Of a DNA stretch of 64,000 nt, positions 43,251-51,785 are shown piece by piece (position 1 is the first letter of the stretch; every line of letters starts with the position of its first letter). The translations under genes and the position numbers were made by a program. The DNA is taken from contig CAKTWW010000007.1 in assembly GCA_934630855.1 (NCBI GenBank), positions 1-64,000 on the forward strand, in the 5' to 3' direction. The stretch comes from an uncultured Collinsella sp. (GTDB lineage: Bacteria; Actinomycetota; Coriobacteriia; Coriobacteriales; Coriobacteriaceae). The notes beneath the pieces are model-generated. The model was not told the DNA's origin, ran no database searches, and saw nothing but the letters and a program-made list of their open reading frames with translations.

Positions 43251-44180
43251 TTACGCGTCCACGTGGACGAGCAGGCAGCGGAGCGTGCCCGAGCAACCCT
43301 CGTAGGGGCGCTTGCCGGCACCGTAGCCGACAGCTTCGATGCGATAGCGGGCCGGCAGGTGCTCGGACGTGCGCAGCGCGGCGACGATGGCGGCGCCCGT
43401 AGGCGTTACGAGCTCTCCGGCGACCGGTGCGGGCATGAGGGCGATGTTGCCTGCCTGGCACAGGTTGACGACGGCGGGCACCGGGATGGGCATAAGGCCG
43501 TGGGCGCAGCGGATGGTGCCGTGGCCCTCGGAGAGCGACTCGACCACAATATTCTCAATGCCAAGGTCATCGAGGCAGATGGCGACCGAGCAGACGTCGA
43601 CGATGGAATCGACGGCGCCCACCTCGTGGAACATGACGGTCTCGGGCGTTTTGCCGTGCGCCTTGGCCTCGGCGGCGGCGAGCGCAGTAAAGATAGCGAG
43701 CGCGCGACGCTTGGCGCCATCGCTCAGCTGCGAGCCGTCGATGATCTCGGTGACGTCGGCCAGGGAGCGGTGATGATGGACGTGGTGGTGGCCGTCGTGG
43801 TCGTGGCCGTGCTCATGCATGTGCTCGTGGCAGTGAGCATGCTCATGCTCGTGATGATGCTCGTGCTCGCCATGGTCGTGATGGTGGTGATGAGCGTGCT
43901 CGTGCATGTGTTCGGCAGTAGCTTCATTGCCATAGAGCCAAGTCATGTCGTGGTCGTGATTCTCAAGTTTGCTGGCGAGCTGAACATCGAAGTCACAGGC
44001 GTCGATGCCGTGCTTGTTTACGCGCGTCACGGCAACCTCAAAGCCGTCGACTGGAAGCGTGGCGAGCTGCTCGCGCAGGTGCTCCTCGCTGGCGCCCAGA
44101 TCGAGTAGCGCTGCGACGGTCATGTCGCCGCTGATGCCCGAGGTGCCGTCGATGATAAGCGTGTGCTGATGGTTGGACAT
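43251..44180 (-). CDS. larC: LarC1-type nickel insertion protein, C-terminal domain absent (309 aa)
   Basis: Cofactor maturation protein for LarA. The N-terminal DGTSGISGDMTVAALLDLG, FHEVGAVDSIVDV, PVPAV and ELVTPTGAAI segments are typical of LarC1. A His-rich insert (about residues 75-137, dozens of His/Asp/Glu) should bind nickel. The protein ends at GYGAGKRPYEGCSGTLRCLL, which is where L. plantarum LarC1 ends before programmed frameshifting into LarC2. No LarC2-like sequence follows: a TetR gene begins 2 bp later. LarC2 carries the CTP-binding part, so the missing half must be elsewhere or dispensable. Confidence 0.88.
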   Translation of the reverse strand: MSNHQHTLIIDGTSGISGDMTVAALLDLGASEEHLREQLATLPVDGFEVAVTRVNKHGIDACDFDVQLASKLENHDHDMTWLYGNEATAEHMHEHAHHHHHDHGEHEHHHEHEHAHCHEHMHEHGHDHDGHHHVHHHRSLADVTEIIDGSQLSDGAKRRALAIFTALAAAEAKAHGKTPETVMFHEVGAVDSIVDVCSVAICLDDLGIENIVVESLSEGHGTIRCAHGLMPIPVPAVVNLCQAGNIALMPAPVAGELVTPTGAAIVAALRTSEHLPARYRIEAVGYGAGKRPYEGCSGTLRCLLVHVDA

Positions 44181-44190
44181 GAAATGCTCC

Positions 44191-44973
44191 TTAGCGGGCG
44201 CAGGGCGTACCGGCGCTCAGATGATTGATAAGACTTGCCTGGTAGGCGGCGCCGAAGCCATTGTCGATGTTCACGACCGAGACGCCACTCGCGCAGGAGT
44301 TGAGCATGGCGAGCAGTGCGGCCACGCCGCCAAAGCTCGCGCCGTAGCCCACGCTGGTGGGGACGGCGATGACCGGACAGCTCACCAGGCCGCCGATGAC
44401 GCTTGCCAGGGCGCCCTCCATGCCGGCAATGGCGATGACCACCTGTGCCTGGGCAAGTTCCTCGGCATGAGCGAGCAGGCGGTGCAGGCCGGCGACGCCC
44501 ACGTCATAAAGGCGGTCGACCTCGTTGCCATAGAATTCGGCCGTCAGCGCTGCCTCTTCGGCGACGGGCAGGTCGCTCGTGCCGGCGCAGGCGACGACGA
44601 TGCGTCCGTTGCCGGTGGGGGAGGGCGTGCCGCCCACGAGGGCGAGCTGGGCGTCCGGGACATATCCTAGGTCAATGTTGTTGCCGAGAAACTCCGCGGT
44701 GCGTGCTGCCTTATCGGCATCGAGTCGCGTGACCAGGACGTGCGCCTGGCCTGCGTCGCGCAGCGCTTCGATAATGGCGGCAATCTGCTCGGCGGTTTTA
44801 CCGGCGCCGTAGACAACCTCGCCAGCTCCCTGACGCACCCCGCGCGAAAGATCGAGCTGTGCAAAGCCCAGATCGGCGGTCGGCGCCGTCTGGATGCGCG
44901 TGAGGGCATCGGCCGGTGTAACGCTTCCGTCTGCCACGTTACTTAGCAATTGCTCAAGATCGCGTTTGTCCAT
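44191..44973 (-). CDS. larB: LarB, NPN cofactor biosynthesis carboxylase/hydrolase (260 aa)
   Basis: LarB carboxylates the pyridinium ring of nicotinic acid adenine dinucleotide and cleaves the anhydride, the first step towards the nickel pincer cofactor. The C-terminal two thirds form a PurE-like domain with GTSDLPVAEEA, GIAGMEGALASV-like (AIAGMEGAL), PTSVGYGASFGG and INIDNG-like (VNIDNGFGA) segments. The start ATG 44973 has GGGAA upstream. larC follows after 10 bp. larE, needed for sulfur insertion, is not in the window. Confidence 0.92.
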   Translation of the reverse strand: MDKRDLEQLLSNVADGSVTPADALTRIQTAPTADLGFAQLDLSRGVRQGAGEVVYGAGKTAEQIAAIIEALRDAGQAHVLVTRLDADKAARTAEFLGNNIDLGYVPDAQLALVGGTPSPTGNGRIVVACAGTSDLPVAEEAALTAEFYGNEVDRLYDVGVAGLHRLLAHAEELAQAQVVIAIAGMEGALASVIGGLVSCPVIAVPTSVGYGASFGGVAALLAMLNSCASGVSVVNIDNGFGAAYQASLINHLSAGTPCAR

Positions 44974-45018
44974 ATAAGTTCCCTTCGACGCTTAAAAGTT
45001 TAGCACGCGAAAGGTTTT

Positions 45019-45048
45019 TTCCGAACATTAGAGCAAAATTGTTCGGAA
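45019..45048 (-). promoter_or_regulatory. Palindrome upstream of larB
   Basis: TTCCGAACA and TGTTCGGAA form perfect 9 bp arms around 12 bp, 46 bp before the larB start and after the serB stop. A terminator role is unlikely because no T-run follows on the minus strand. It is a good operator candidate, perhaps for the TetR protein of this locus. Confidence 0.5.
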
Positions 45049-45089
45049 ATCTAATATGTCAGATTTGATGGAGTTGTGAGGCTAACTCG

Positions 45090-45725
45090 CTAGTCGCGCA
45101 GGATGATATCCATCGCGAGCATCAGGTTGCGCTCATCGATGGCAAATGGGGCGGCCTCGCGCGTCTTGGGCTTGGCACAAAACGCGATGCCGGTGCCCGC
45201 GGCCTGGATCATGGGGATGTCGTTTGCCCCGTCGCCGATCGCGACGGTGTGAGCCATATCGACACCGCACCCAACTGCCCAATCCAGCAGCTGGATGAGC
45301 TTGGACTCCTTGGTCACAATGTCGGCCGCCAGCTTGCCGGTGAGCTTGCCGTCCACGATCTCCAAGCGGTTGGCCAGACAAAAGTCAATGCCCGCGGCGG
45401 CTACGATTTTGTCGGCGACCTCGTGGAAACCGCCGCTCACCACGCCGACCTTCCAGCCCTTGCTGTGCGCCGAGCGCACAAGCTCCAACGCGCCGGGGGT
45501 AAACGTCACGCGCTCAAAGGTGCGCTCGAACACGCTCTCGTCCAGGCCGGCGAGCAGCCCCACGCGCTCCTCGAGCGCCTGCTTAAAGTCCAGCTCGCCG
45601 CGCATGGCGCGCTCAGTGATTTGCGCCACCTGCTCGCCCACGCCGGCTTCCTCGCCCAACAGGTCGATAACCTCCTGGTTGATGAGGGTGGAGTCGATAT
45701 CCATAACAATGAGGCGTGCAGTCAT
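45090..45725 (-). CDS. serB: Phosphoserine phosphatase SerB
   Basis: HAD-family enzyme that makes L-serine from phosphoserine in the cytoplasm. The catalytic motif I MDIDSTLINQE, motif II (VVSGG), and motif III with GDGANDIPMIQAAG are present. ATG 45725 (MTARLIVMDI, GAAAGG upstream) is chosen; an ATG 45 bp further upstream would only add a tail without a Shine-Dalgarno. At 211 aa it is the short form without a regulatory ACT domain. Confidence 0.93.
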   Translation of the reverse strand: MTARLIVMDIDSTLINQEVIDLLGEEAGVGEQVAQITERAMRGELDFKQALEERVGLLAGLDESVFERTFERVTFTPGALELVRSAHSKGWKVGVVSGGFHEVADKIVAAAGIDFCLANRLEIVDGKLTGKLAADIVTKESKLIQLLDWAVGCGVDMAHTVAIGDGANDIPMIQAAGTGIAFCAKPKTREAAPFAIDERNLMLAMDIILRD

Positions 45726-45981
45726 GACGGGCCTTTCCAAGTGCTGTTTTATTGGGGCATATTGTCGCACGTGACGCGTACGGGCGGGCGCCGCAGTGCG
45801 TCAATTGTTTCGTCTCCGTCAAGTCTTTGGGCAGGAACCACTTTTTCGCGGTACATCGGCACAGGTGCGATAAGATAGAACGCCATGTCTGGCTGCGCGG
45901 TTTACGCAGGCTGGGCAAATCTGTACGACGCCGCCCGGAACGACACGGGGCGGCACAGATCCATAAAGGAGGATCACTGGT

Positions 45982-47769
45982 ATGAGCCAGACCCGTCCCA
46001 TCGACGAGCATTCCATGCACACCCGTACCTGCGGCGAGCTTCGCCGCGAGAACGTGGGCGAAGAGGTTACCCTCACCGGTTGGGTGAGCCGTCGCCGCGA
46101 TCACGGCGGCCTCATTTTCTGCGACCTTCGCGACCGCGAGGGCATCACGCAGCTCACCTTCGACCCCGAGCACTCCGACGGCGATGCCTTTAAGATTGCC
46201 GAGACCATGCGTCCCGAGTGGCCCATCAAGATTCACGGCGTCGTGCGCGCCCGTGGCGAGGAGACCACCAACGCCAAGCTCGCGACCGGCGAGATTGAGG
46301 TCCTGACCGACCACGCCGAGGTGCTCAACACTTCCGTCACCCCGCCGTTCCAGATCGAGGATGGCATCGAGACCAGCGAGGACACCCGTCTGCGCTATCG
46401 CTATCTGGACCTCCGTCGTCCCGAGATGATGGCCAACCTCAAGCTGCGCTCCGACTTTACCTTCGCTATCCGCGAGGCGCTGCACAACCGTGAGTTCATG
46501 GAGGTCGAGACGCCCTCCCTGTTTAAGTCCACGCCCGAGGGCGCTCGCGACTTCATCGTCCCCAGCCGCATCCAACCGGGCAACTTCTACGCCCTGCCGC
46601 AGTCCCCGCAGCTCCTGAAGCAGTTGCTCATGGTCGGTGGCGTCGAGCGCTACTACCAGGTCGCCAAGTGCTTCCGCGACGAGGACCTGCGCGCCGACCG
46701 TCAGCCCGAGTTCACCCAGGTCGATATCGAGATGTCCTTCGTGGACCAGAACGACGTCATGAGCGCGCTCGAGGAGGTCCTGTCCGATGCCTTCGGCCGC
46801 ATGGGTGTCGAGATGCCCACGCCGCTGCGTCGCATGGACTACTGGGAGGCCATGGACACCTATGGCTCCGACAAGCCCGATACCCGCTACGGTATGCACC
46901 TGGTCGACCTGACCGACGTGTTCGCCAACTCCAAGTTCAAGGTCTTCGCGACCGCCGCGAACGAGGAGGGCTCCGTCGTCAAGGCCATCAACGCCAAGGG
47001 CGCCGGCGCCTGGGCCCGTGCCAAGATCGATAAGCTCGCCGGCGTGGCCTCCACGTTTGGCGCCAAGGGCCTGGCCTGGATCGCCTTCCGCGAGGACGGC
47101 TCCATCAACAGCCCCATCGTCAAGTTCTTCTCGGACGAGGAGATGGCTGCTCTGCGCGAGCGCATGGACGTCGAGCCCGGCGACCTTGTGATGTTCGCCG
47201 CTGGCCCGCGCCTGCTCTCCGACGAGATCCTGGGCGGCATGCGTTCGCACATGGCCAACGCGCTCGAGATCAAGCGCGAGGGTCACGACTTCCTGTGGGT
47301 CGTCAACTTCCCGCTGTTCCACTGGGACGAGGACCGCAAGGCCTACGCCGCCGAGCACCAGCCCTTCACCCTGCCGACCGAGACCGACATCGCCAAGATC
47401 GAGGCCGATCCGCTGGCAGCCGGTTCGTGCACCTACGACTTTGTCATGGACGGCTTTGAGGCCGGCGGCGGTGGTATGCGTATCCACAATGCCGAGATGC
47501 AGATGTCCATGCTCAAGCTTCTGGGCTTTACCGAGGAGCGCGCCGAGTCTCAGTTCGGCTTCCTCATGGAGGCCCTCAAGTTTGGTGCGCCCCCGATGGG
47601 CGGCTTTGCTCTGGGCCTGGACCGCGTGTGCATGCTGCTCACCGGCTCCGACTCCATCCGCGACGTCATGGCGTTCCCCAAGACGGCCAGCGGCTCCGAC
47701 CTCATGTCGGGCGCCCCGAGTGCCGTTTCCGGCGCCCAGCTCAAGGACGTCAGCCTGCGCCTGATGTAG
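45982..47769 (+). CDS. aspS: Aspartyl-tRNA synthetase AspS
   Basis: Class II synthetase of the bacterial type, 595 aa. It has an OB-fold anticodon domain at the N-terminus (GWVSRRRDHGGLIFCDLRDREG), motif 2 (FRDEDLRADRQPEFTQVDIE), the bacterial GAD insertion (about 300-420) and motif 3 (GLDRVCMLLTG). AAAGGAGG lies upstream of ATG 45982. Whether it is discriminating or also charges tRNA-Asn cannot be settled here. A strong terminator follows. Confidence 0.97.
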   Translation: MSQTRPIDEHSMHTRTCGELRRENVGEEVTLTGWVSRRRDHGGLIFCDLRDREGITQLTFDPEHSDGDAFKIAETMRPEWPIKIHGVVRARGEETTNAKLATGEIEVLTDHAEVLNTSVTPPFQIEDGIETSEDTRLRYRYLDLRRPEMMANLKLRSDFTFAIREALHNREFMEVETPSLFKSTPEGARDFIVPSRIQPGNFYALPQSPQLLKQLLMVGGVERYYQVAKCFRDEDLRADRQPEFTQVDIEMSFVDQNDVMSALEEVLSDAFGRMGVEMPTPLRRMDYWEAMDTYGSDKPDTRYGMHLVDLTDVFANSKFKVFATAANEEGSVVKAINAKGAGAWARAKIDKLAGVASTFGAKGLAWIAFREDGSINSPIVKFFSDEEMAALRERMDVEPGDLVMFAAGPRLLSDEILGGMRSHMANALEIKREGHDFLWVVNFPLFHWDEDRKAYAAEHQPFTLPTETDIAKIEADPLAAGSCTYDFVMDGFEAGGGGMRIHNAEMQMSMLKLLGFTEERAESQFGFLMEALKFGAPPMGGFALGLDRVCMLLTGSDSIRDVMAFPKTASGSDLMSGAPSAVSGAQLKDVSLRLM

Positions 47770-47793
47770 ACGAACGGCTTACATATTGCTCGC

Positions 47794-47829
47794 AACGAGG
47801 GAGGGACACGTGCCTTCCCTCGTTTTTTG
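47794..47829 (+). terminator. Terminator after aspS
   Basis: ACGAGGGA pairs with TCCCTCGT around GGGACACGTGCCT, followed by six T. Confidence 0.85.
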
Positions 47830-47851
47830 TGCGTCAGGGCGCGTCTTGTTG

Positions 47852-48081
47852 ACCCCGTGGGCAAAAAATGCCAAATATGAGTACTGTTGCAACGGGAGTA
47901 GCATATTTTTTGGCCCATTTCGGACCAAAATGAGGTGAAAATCAATTTATCTAACACCCTATAGGCATTGAATAGGGCTGTGCAGGGCGCCGAAATTGCT
48001 CAAAGGGAGCATTTTGGGCTCGATTTTGCTGCTACTAAATTAGTGACAGTACTCATATTTGCCACTTTTTGCCCACGGGGT
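47852..48081. repeat. 230 bp long inverted repeat element
   Basis: Arms of 36 bp (47852-47887 and 48046-48081; cores CCCCGTGGGCAAAAA and AATATGAGTACTGT) match at 34 of 36 positions, with a further AGTAGCA match inside. The centre is AT-rich and without coding potential. The 404 bp gap between aspS and the HPr gene is filled by the aspS terminator and this element. Confidence 0.85.
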
Positions 48082-48173
48082 ATCCGAAAGGGCACTCGAC
48101 AAGCATCTAACGCTACAATAACTACCACGTGGCTGGGTTTGCCGGCCGAATGTTCGATGCCGCGGGAGGGGAC

Positions 48174-48422
48174 ATGGTCGAGTTTACAAAGACGATTAAA
48201 GATCCGTTGGGACTGCATGCCCGCCCGGTTGCGCTGCTTTATGACATCATCGCCAGACATCGTAGTGACGTGTCGGTCAGCATTGGCGACCGCCATACCG
48301 ATGGTCGCGACGTTATGGGCCTCATGGCTCTCTACGGCGAGTGCGGCGAGGACATCATCTTCCGCGTTTCGGGCGTAGACGAGGCTTCGTGCGTCACGTC
48401 GATCAGAAACCTTTCGCTCTAA
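48174..48422 (+). CDS. HPr-family phosphocarrier protein (82 aa)
   Basis: Small phosphocarrier of the PTS. The active-site His15 sits in GLHARP, as in HPr. At the position of the regulatory Ser46 (context KSIMGVMSL in Bacillus) this protein has Asp46 (GRDVMGLMAL), so HPr kinase could not act on it. GGGAGGGG precedes ATG 48174. No ptsI or EII gene is near. It may be the general HPr or a specialised paralogue. Confidence 0.88.
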   Translation: MVEFTKTIKDPLGLHARPVALLYDIIARHRSDVSVSIGDRHTDGRDVMGLMALYGECGEDIIFRVSGVDEASCVTSIRNLSL

Positions 48423-48432
48423 GCGCAGTGTA

Positions 48433-48519
48433 ATGTGACAAAGGGACAGTTCCTTTGTCACATGAATTGGTATGACAAGGCACGGCAAAGGGATAGCCCC
48501 TGCCGTGCCTTGCTTGTTT
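48433..48519 (+). terminator. Hairpin plus Rho-independent terminator after HPr gene
   Basis: ATGTGACAAAGG/CCTTTGTCACAT forms a perfect 12 bp hairpin (48433-48463). CAAGGCACGGCA/TGCCGTGCCTTG (48476-48512) follows with a T-rich tail, and is the likely terminator. Confidence 0.75.
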
Positions 48520-48562
48520 CATATAGGAAACTTTTCCGAAAACTGAATAGGGACCCTTTCCA

Positions 48563-48616
48563 AAAAGTTAACCACGTGCTAGTTTACTAAGGCGAACATA
48601 GATGTGGTTAACTTTT
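48563..48616. promoter_or_regulatory. 13 bp inverted repeat upstream of feo genes
   Basis: AAAAGTTAACCAC and GTGGTTAACTTTT are perfect arms around 28 bp, ending 43 bp before feoA. It could be an operator pair (iron or oxygen responsive) or a member of the window's long-hairpin group. Confidence 0.5.
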
Positions 48617-48659
48617 GCTGCGTCGATGTTATGGACGAACCGATGTTAGGAGTCAAGTC

Positions 48660-48902
48660 ATGTCTAGCGGACCGCAGATGCCGGCCATGCCGCTTTCGAT
48701 GGTGAAGGCGGGCGAAACGGTGCACGTGTCTCGGGTAAAGGGCAACGAGGACATGAAGCATCACCTTAAGGATCTGGGCTTTGTCGAAGGCAGCGAGATT
48801 CATGTGGTGAGCTCGAGTGGCGCCAACATCATCGTCACCGTGCTTGGTGCGCGCTTTGGCATCGATTCCAAAGTCGCCATGCACATCATGACCGTTGGCT
48901 AG
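48660..48902 (+). CDS. feoA: FeoA-domain protein, first copy (80 aa)
   Basis: Small SH3-like cytoplasmic protein that supports FeoB. The pattern LKDLGFVEGSEIHVV and a terminal IDSKVAMHI are typical of FeoA. ATG 48660 has AGGAG 6 nt upstream. It is the first of four genes in a ferrous iron uptake operon; the second FeoA follows after 39 bp. Confidence 0.9.
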   Translation: MSSGPQMPAMPLSMVKAGETVHVSRVKGNEDMKHHLKDLGFVEGSEIHVVSSSGANIIVTVLGARFGIDSKVAMHIMTVG

Positions 48903-48941
48903 CCGACGGCATCCTGTAAGTACTGAAAGGGGGACAAGTAA

Positions 48942-49163
48942 ATGAAGACGTTGGGTGACGTTAAGGTGGGCGAGAGCTCTACCATCGTCAAGCTTCACGG
49001 CGAGGGCGCACTCCGTCGCCACCTTATGGACCTGGGCCTCATCAAGGGCACTTCGTTCAAGGTCGTGAAGGTCGCTCCGCTCGGTGATCCGGTCGAGATC
49101 AACGTGCGCGGCTACGAGCTTTCCATCCGCAAGGAGGAGGCCGCTGTCGTCGAGGTCCAGTAA
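48942..49163 (+). CDS. feoA: FeoA-domain protein, second copy (73 aa)
   Basis: Second FeoA paralogue with LMDLGLIKGTSFKVV and the GDPVEINVRGYELSIRKEEA segment characteristic of FeoA. GAAAGGGG precedes the start. Two separate FeoA proteins before FeoB are common in anaerobes and may form a heteromeric complex with the transporter. Confidence 0.92.
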   Translation: MKTLGDVKVGESSTIVKLHGEGALRRHLMDLGLIKGTSFKVVKVAPLGDPVEINVRGYELSIRKEEAAVVEVQ

Positions 49164-49196
49164 TGGGCCCTTTGGCGGATATTTCTGCAGATAGAG

Positions 49197-49212
49197 TTAG
49201 ATTTTTCTAACT
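49197..49212 (+). promoter_or_regulatory. Palindrome GTTAGA-TTTT-TCTAAC before feoB
   Basis: A 16 bp palindrome in the 123 bp gap between feoA and feoB. Its TTAG/CTAA arms resemble half-sites of DtxR/IdeR-type iron boxes, but the match is partial. It could alternatively be a short hairpin in the mRNA. Confidence 0.4.
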
Positions 49213-49286
49213 TATCCAGCACTTTTGATGCACATATTCGGCCTGCGCGGAGAAAGCAGCGCGGGCAAACAAGGAAGAAGGATTGA

Positions 49287-51614
49287 ATGGCGGATTCTCA
49301 GATCCATGTCGCGCTGGCGGGTAACCCCAACTGCGGCAAGACCACGCTTTTCAACCTGATCACCGGCGCCAACGGCTATGTTGGCAACTGGCCCGGTGTC
49401 ACGGTTGAGAAAAAGGAAGCCAAGCTCCTGAGTGACAAGAACGTCACCATCACGGACCTCCCCGGCATCTACTCGCTTTCCCCCTACAGCCCCGAGGAGC
49501 AGTGCTCGCGCGACTACCTCATGAGCGGCGAGCCCGATGTCGTCGTTCAGGTGGTCGACGCCACTAACTTGGAGCGTAACCTGTACCTGGCGCTTCAGGT
49601 CATCGAGACCGGCCTGCCCGTGGTCGTCGCCCTCAACATGGCCGACCTGGTCGAGAAGAACGGCGACAAGATCGACACCGCCAAACTCTCCAAGAAGCTC
49701 GGCTGCCCGGTCATGATGATCTCGGCTCTTAAGAACAAGGGTATCAAGGAGCTCTTCGACCAGGTTAAGCAGTCCGCCGCTTCCAAGGGCCAGGTGCCGG
49801 AGCACAAGTTCGACTCCTCCATCGAGGATGTTCTGACGCACATCGAGAACAACCTGTCGGCAAGCGTTCCCGCCAACAAGCGCCGCTACTACGCCGTCAA
49901 GCTGTTCGAGCGCGATGCGGACGCCTGCAAGCTCATCAACCTCACCAAGGAGAAGGCCGCTCGCGTTGAAGAGCTGGTCGCCCAGTGCGAGCAGGATTGC
50001 GACGACGACGCCGAGTCCATCATCACCGGCGAGCGTTACGGCCTGATCGCCCACATCATTGACGAGTGCATGACCAAGGCCCCGGCCAAGATGAGCACCT
50101 CCGAGAAGATCGACCGCATGGTCACCAACCGTATTTTGGGCCTGCCGATCTTTGTCGTCATCATGTTCTGCGTGTACTACATTGCCGTTTCCACCCTGGG
50201 TGGCACGGTGACCGACTTCACCAACGACCAGCTCTTTGGTACCGACGGCTGGTACGTGCTGGGTCAGGGCCGCGATGCCTACGACGAGGCCGTGGAGGCC
50301 GCAGGCGACGACGCCGATTCGGTCGATCCCGCGGAGTATGGCCCCTATGTCCCGGGCATCACCACCGTGGTGCACGACGCCCTCGTGGCGGGCGGCACCG
50401 AGGACGGCGGCCTGGTCGATTCGCTCGTCTGTGACGGTATCGTCGGCGGCCTGGGCGCCATCTTCGGCTTCGTGCCGCAGATGTTCCTGCTCTTTGTGAT
50501 GCTGTCCTTCTTGGAGGACTGCGGCTACATGGCCCGCGTCGCCTTCATCATGGACCGCGTGTTCCGCCGCTTTGGCCTGTCCGGTAAGTCCTTCATTCCT
50601 ATGCTCGTGTCTTCGGGCTGCGGCGTCCCCGGCGTCATGGCTACCAAGACCATCGAGAACGAGAAGGACCGCCGCATGACGGTCATGACCACCACGTTCA
50701 TCCCCTGCGGCGCTAAGCTGCCGATCATCGCCCTGCTCATGGGCTCCATCATCGGCGACTCTTCCACCACCGCCGCGTGGATCAGCCCGCTGTTCTACTT
50801 CCTGGGCGTCTTTGCCGTCATTGCTTCGGGCCTCATGCTCAAGAAGACCAAGCTCTTCGCCGGCCGCCCGACCCCGTTTGTCATGGAGCTGCCTGCCTAC
50901 CACTTCCCGGCGATCCGCTCTTGGGCGCTGCACGTGTGGGAGCGCTGCTGGGCCTTTATCAAGAAGGCCGGCACGGTCATCTTCGCCTCTACCGTTGTGG
51001 TTTGGTTCCTGTCCAACTTTGGTACCTACAATGGCGCCTTCGGCTTCCTGCCCGCTATGGAGGGCATCCCCGAGGAGTTCATGGACTACTCCGTGCTCGC
51101 CATGCTCGGCAACCTGGTCGCTTGGATCTTCGCGCCGCTCGGCTTTAGCACCTGGCAGGCAACCGCGCTGACCGTCTCGGGCCTCGTTGCCAAGGAGAAC
51201 GTCGTCGCTACCGCCGGTTCGCTGCTGTCCGTTGCCGACGCTGCCGAGACCGACCCGAGCCTGTGGACCGCGTTCGCCGGCATGTTCCCGACCATGGGTG
51301 CCTGCGTTGCCTTTGGTGCCTTCAACCTGCTGTGCGCTCCGTGCTTTGCCGCTATGGGCACCATCCGTAACCAGATGGACTCCGGCAAGTGGACCGCGAT
51401 CGCCATCGGTTACGAGTGCGCCTTCGCTTGGGTGATCGGCCTGTTCATCAACCAGTTCTATAACCTGCTTGTTCTGGGTCAGTTTGGTATCTGGACGGTT
51501 GTCGCTATCGTGCTGCTGGTCGCGATGCTCTTCCAGATCTTCCGTCCCATGCCCAAGCATGCCTGGACCGACGAGGACGAGACCAACACCGCCTCCGCCG
51601 CTGTTTCCGCCTAA
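49287..51614 (+). CDS. feoB: Ferrous iron transporter FeoB (775 aa)
   Basis: GTP-dependent Fe2+ importer in the cytoplasmic membrane. The N-terminal G domain has G1 (GNPNCGKTTLFN), G3 (DLPGIYSL), G4 (NMAD) and G5 (SALK). A helical GDI region (about 170-265) follows, then the polytopic domain with about eight to nine helices, including the Gate motif around SGCGVPGVMATKT. GGAAGAAGGA precedes ATG 49287. An extra hydrophilic loop near residues 320-370 is rich in Asp. It is followed by a terminator and the Cys-rich partner. Confidence 0.97.
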   Translation: MADSQIHVALAGNPNCGKTTLFNLITGANGYVGNWPGVTVEKKEAKLLSDKNVTITDLPGIYSLSPYSPEEQCSRDYLMSGEPDVVVQVVDATNLERNLYLALQVIETGLPVVVALNMADLVEKNGDKIDTAKLSKKLGCPVMMISALKNKGIKELFDQVKQSAASKGQVPEHKFDSSIEDVLTHIENNLSASVPANKRRYYAVKLFERDADACKLINLTKEKAARVEELVAQCEQDCDDDAESIITGERYGLIAHIIDECMTKAPAKMSTSEKIDRMVTNRILGLPIFVVIMFCVYYIAVSTLGGTVTDFTNDQLFGTDGWYVLGQGRDAYDEAVEAAGDDADSVDPAEYGPYVPGITTVVHDALVAGGTEDGGLVDSLVCDGIVGGLGAIFGFVPQMFLLFVMLSFLEDCGYMARVAFIMDRVFRRFGLSGKSFIPMLVSSGCGVPGVMATKTIENEKDRRMTVMTTTFIPCGAKLPIIALLMGSIIGDSSTTAAWISPLFYFLGVFAVIASGLMLKKTKLFAGRPTPFVMELPAYHFPAIRSWALHVWERCWAFIKKAGTVIFASTVVVWFLSNFGTYNGAFGFLPAMEGIPEEFMDYSVLAMLGNLVAWIFAPLGFSTWQATALTVSGLVAKENVVATAGSLLSVADAAETDPSLWTAFAGMFPTMGACVAFGAFNLLCAPCFAAMGTIRNQMDSGKWTAIAIGYECAFAWVIGLFINQFYNLLVLGQFGIWTVVAIVLLVAMLFQIFRPMPKHAWTDEDETNTASAAVSA

Positions 51615-51643
51615 GTCCAAATAAGGACCAGTCCCTTTCCGCG

Positions 51644-51677
51644 AAGCCCGGGTATCCCGACGATACCCGGGCTTTTT
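51644..51677 (+). terminator. Terminator after feoB
   Basis: AGCCCGGGTATC pairs with GATACCCGGGCT around a short loop, followed by TTTTT. Confidence 0.88.
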
Positions 51678-51785
51678 GGGAGATGTGGCGTTTCCGCAGA
51701 TAAAAGCGACCAAAATAAACCTGTCCCTTTTTGGCAGATGGGGGATGGTGTAAAGTAAGTGGTGGTTAACTAGAGGAGGCTTGCT

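Noticed and set aside
45770..45981. T-box or other tRNA-sensing leader of aspS
   Set aside because: The 200 bp region has no T-box consensus and no terminator/antiterminator pair.
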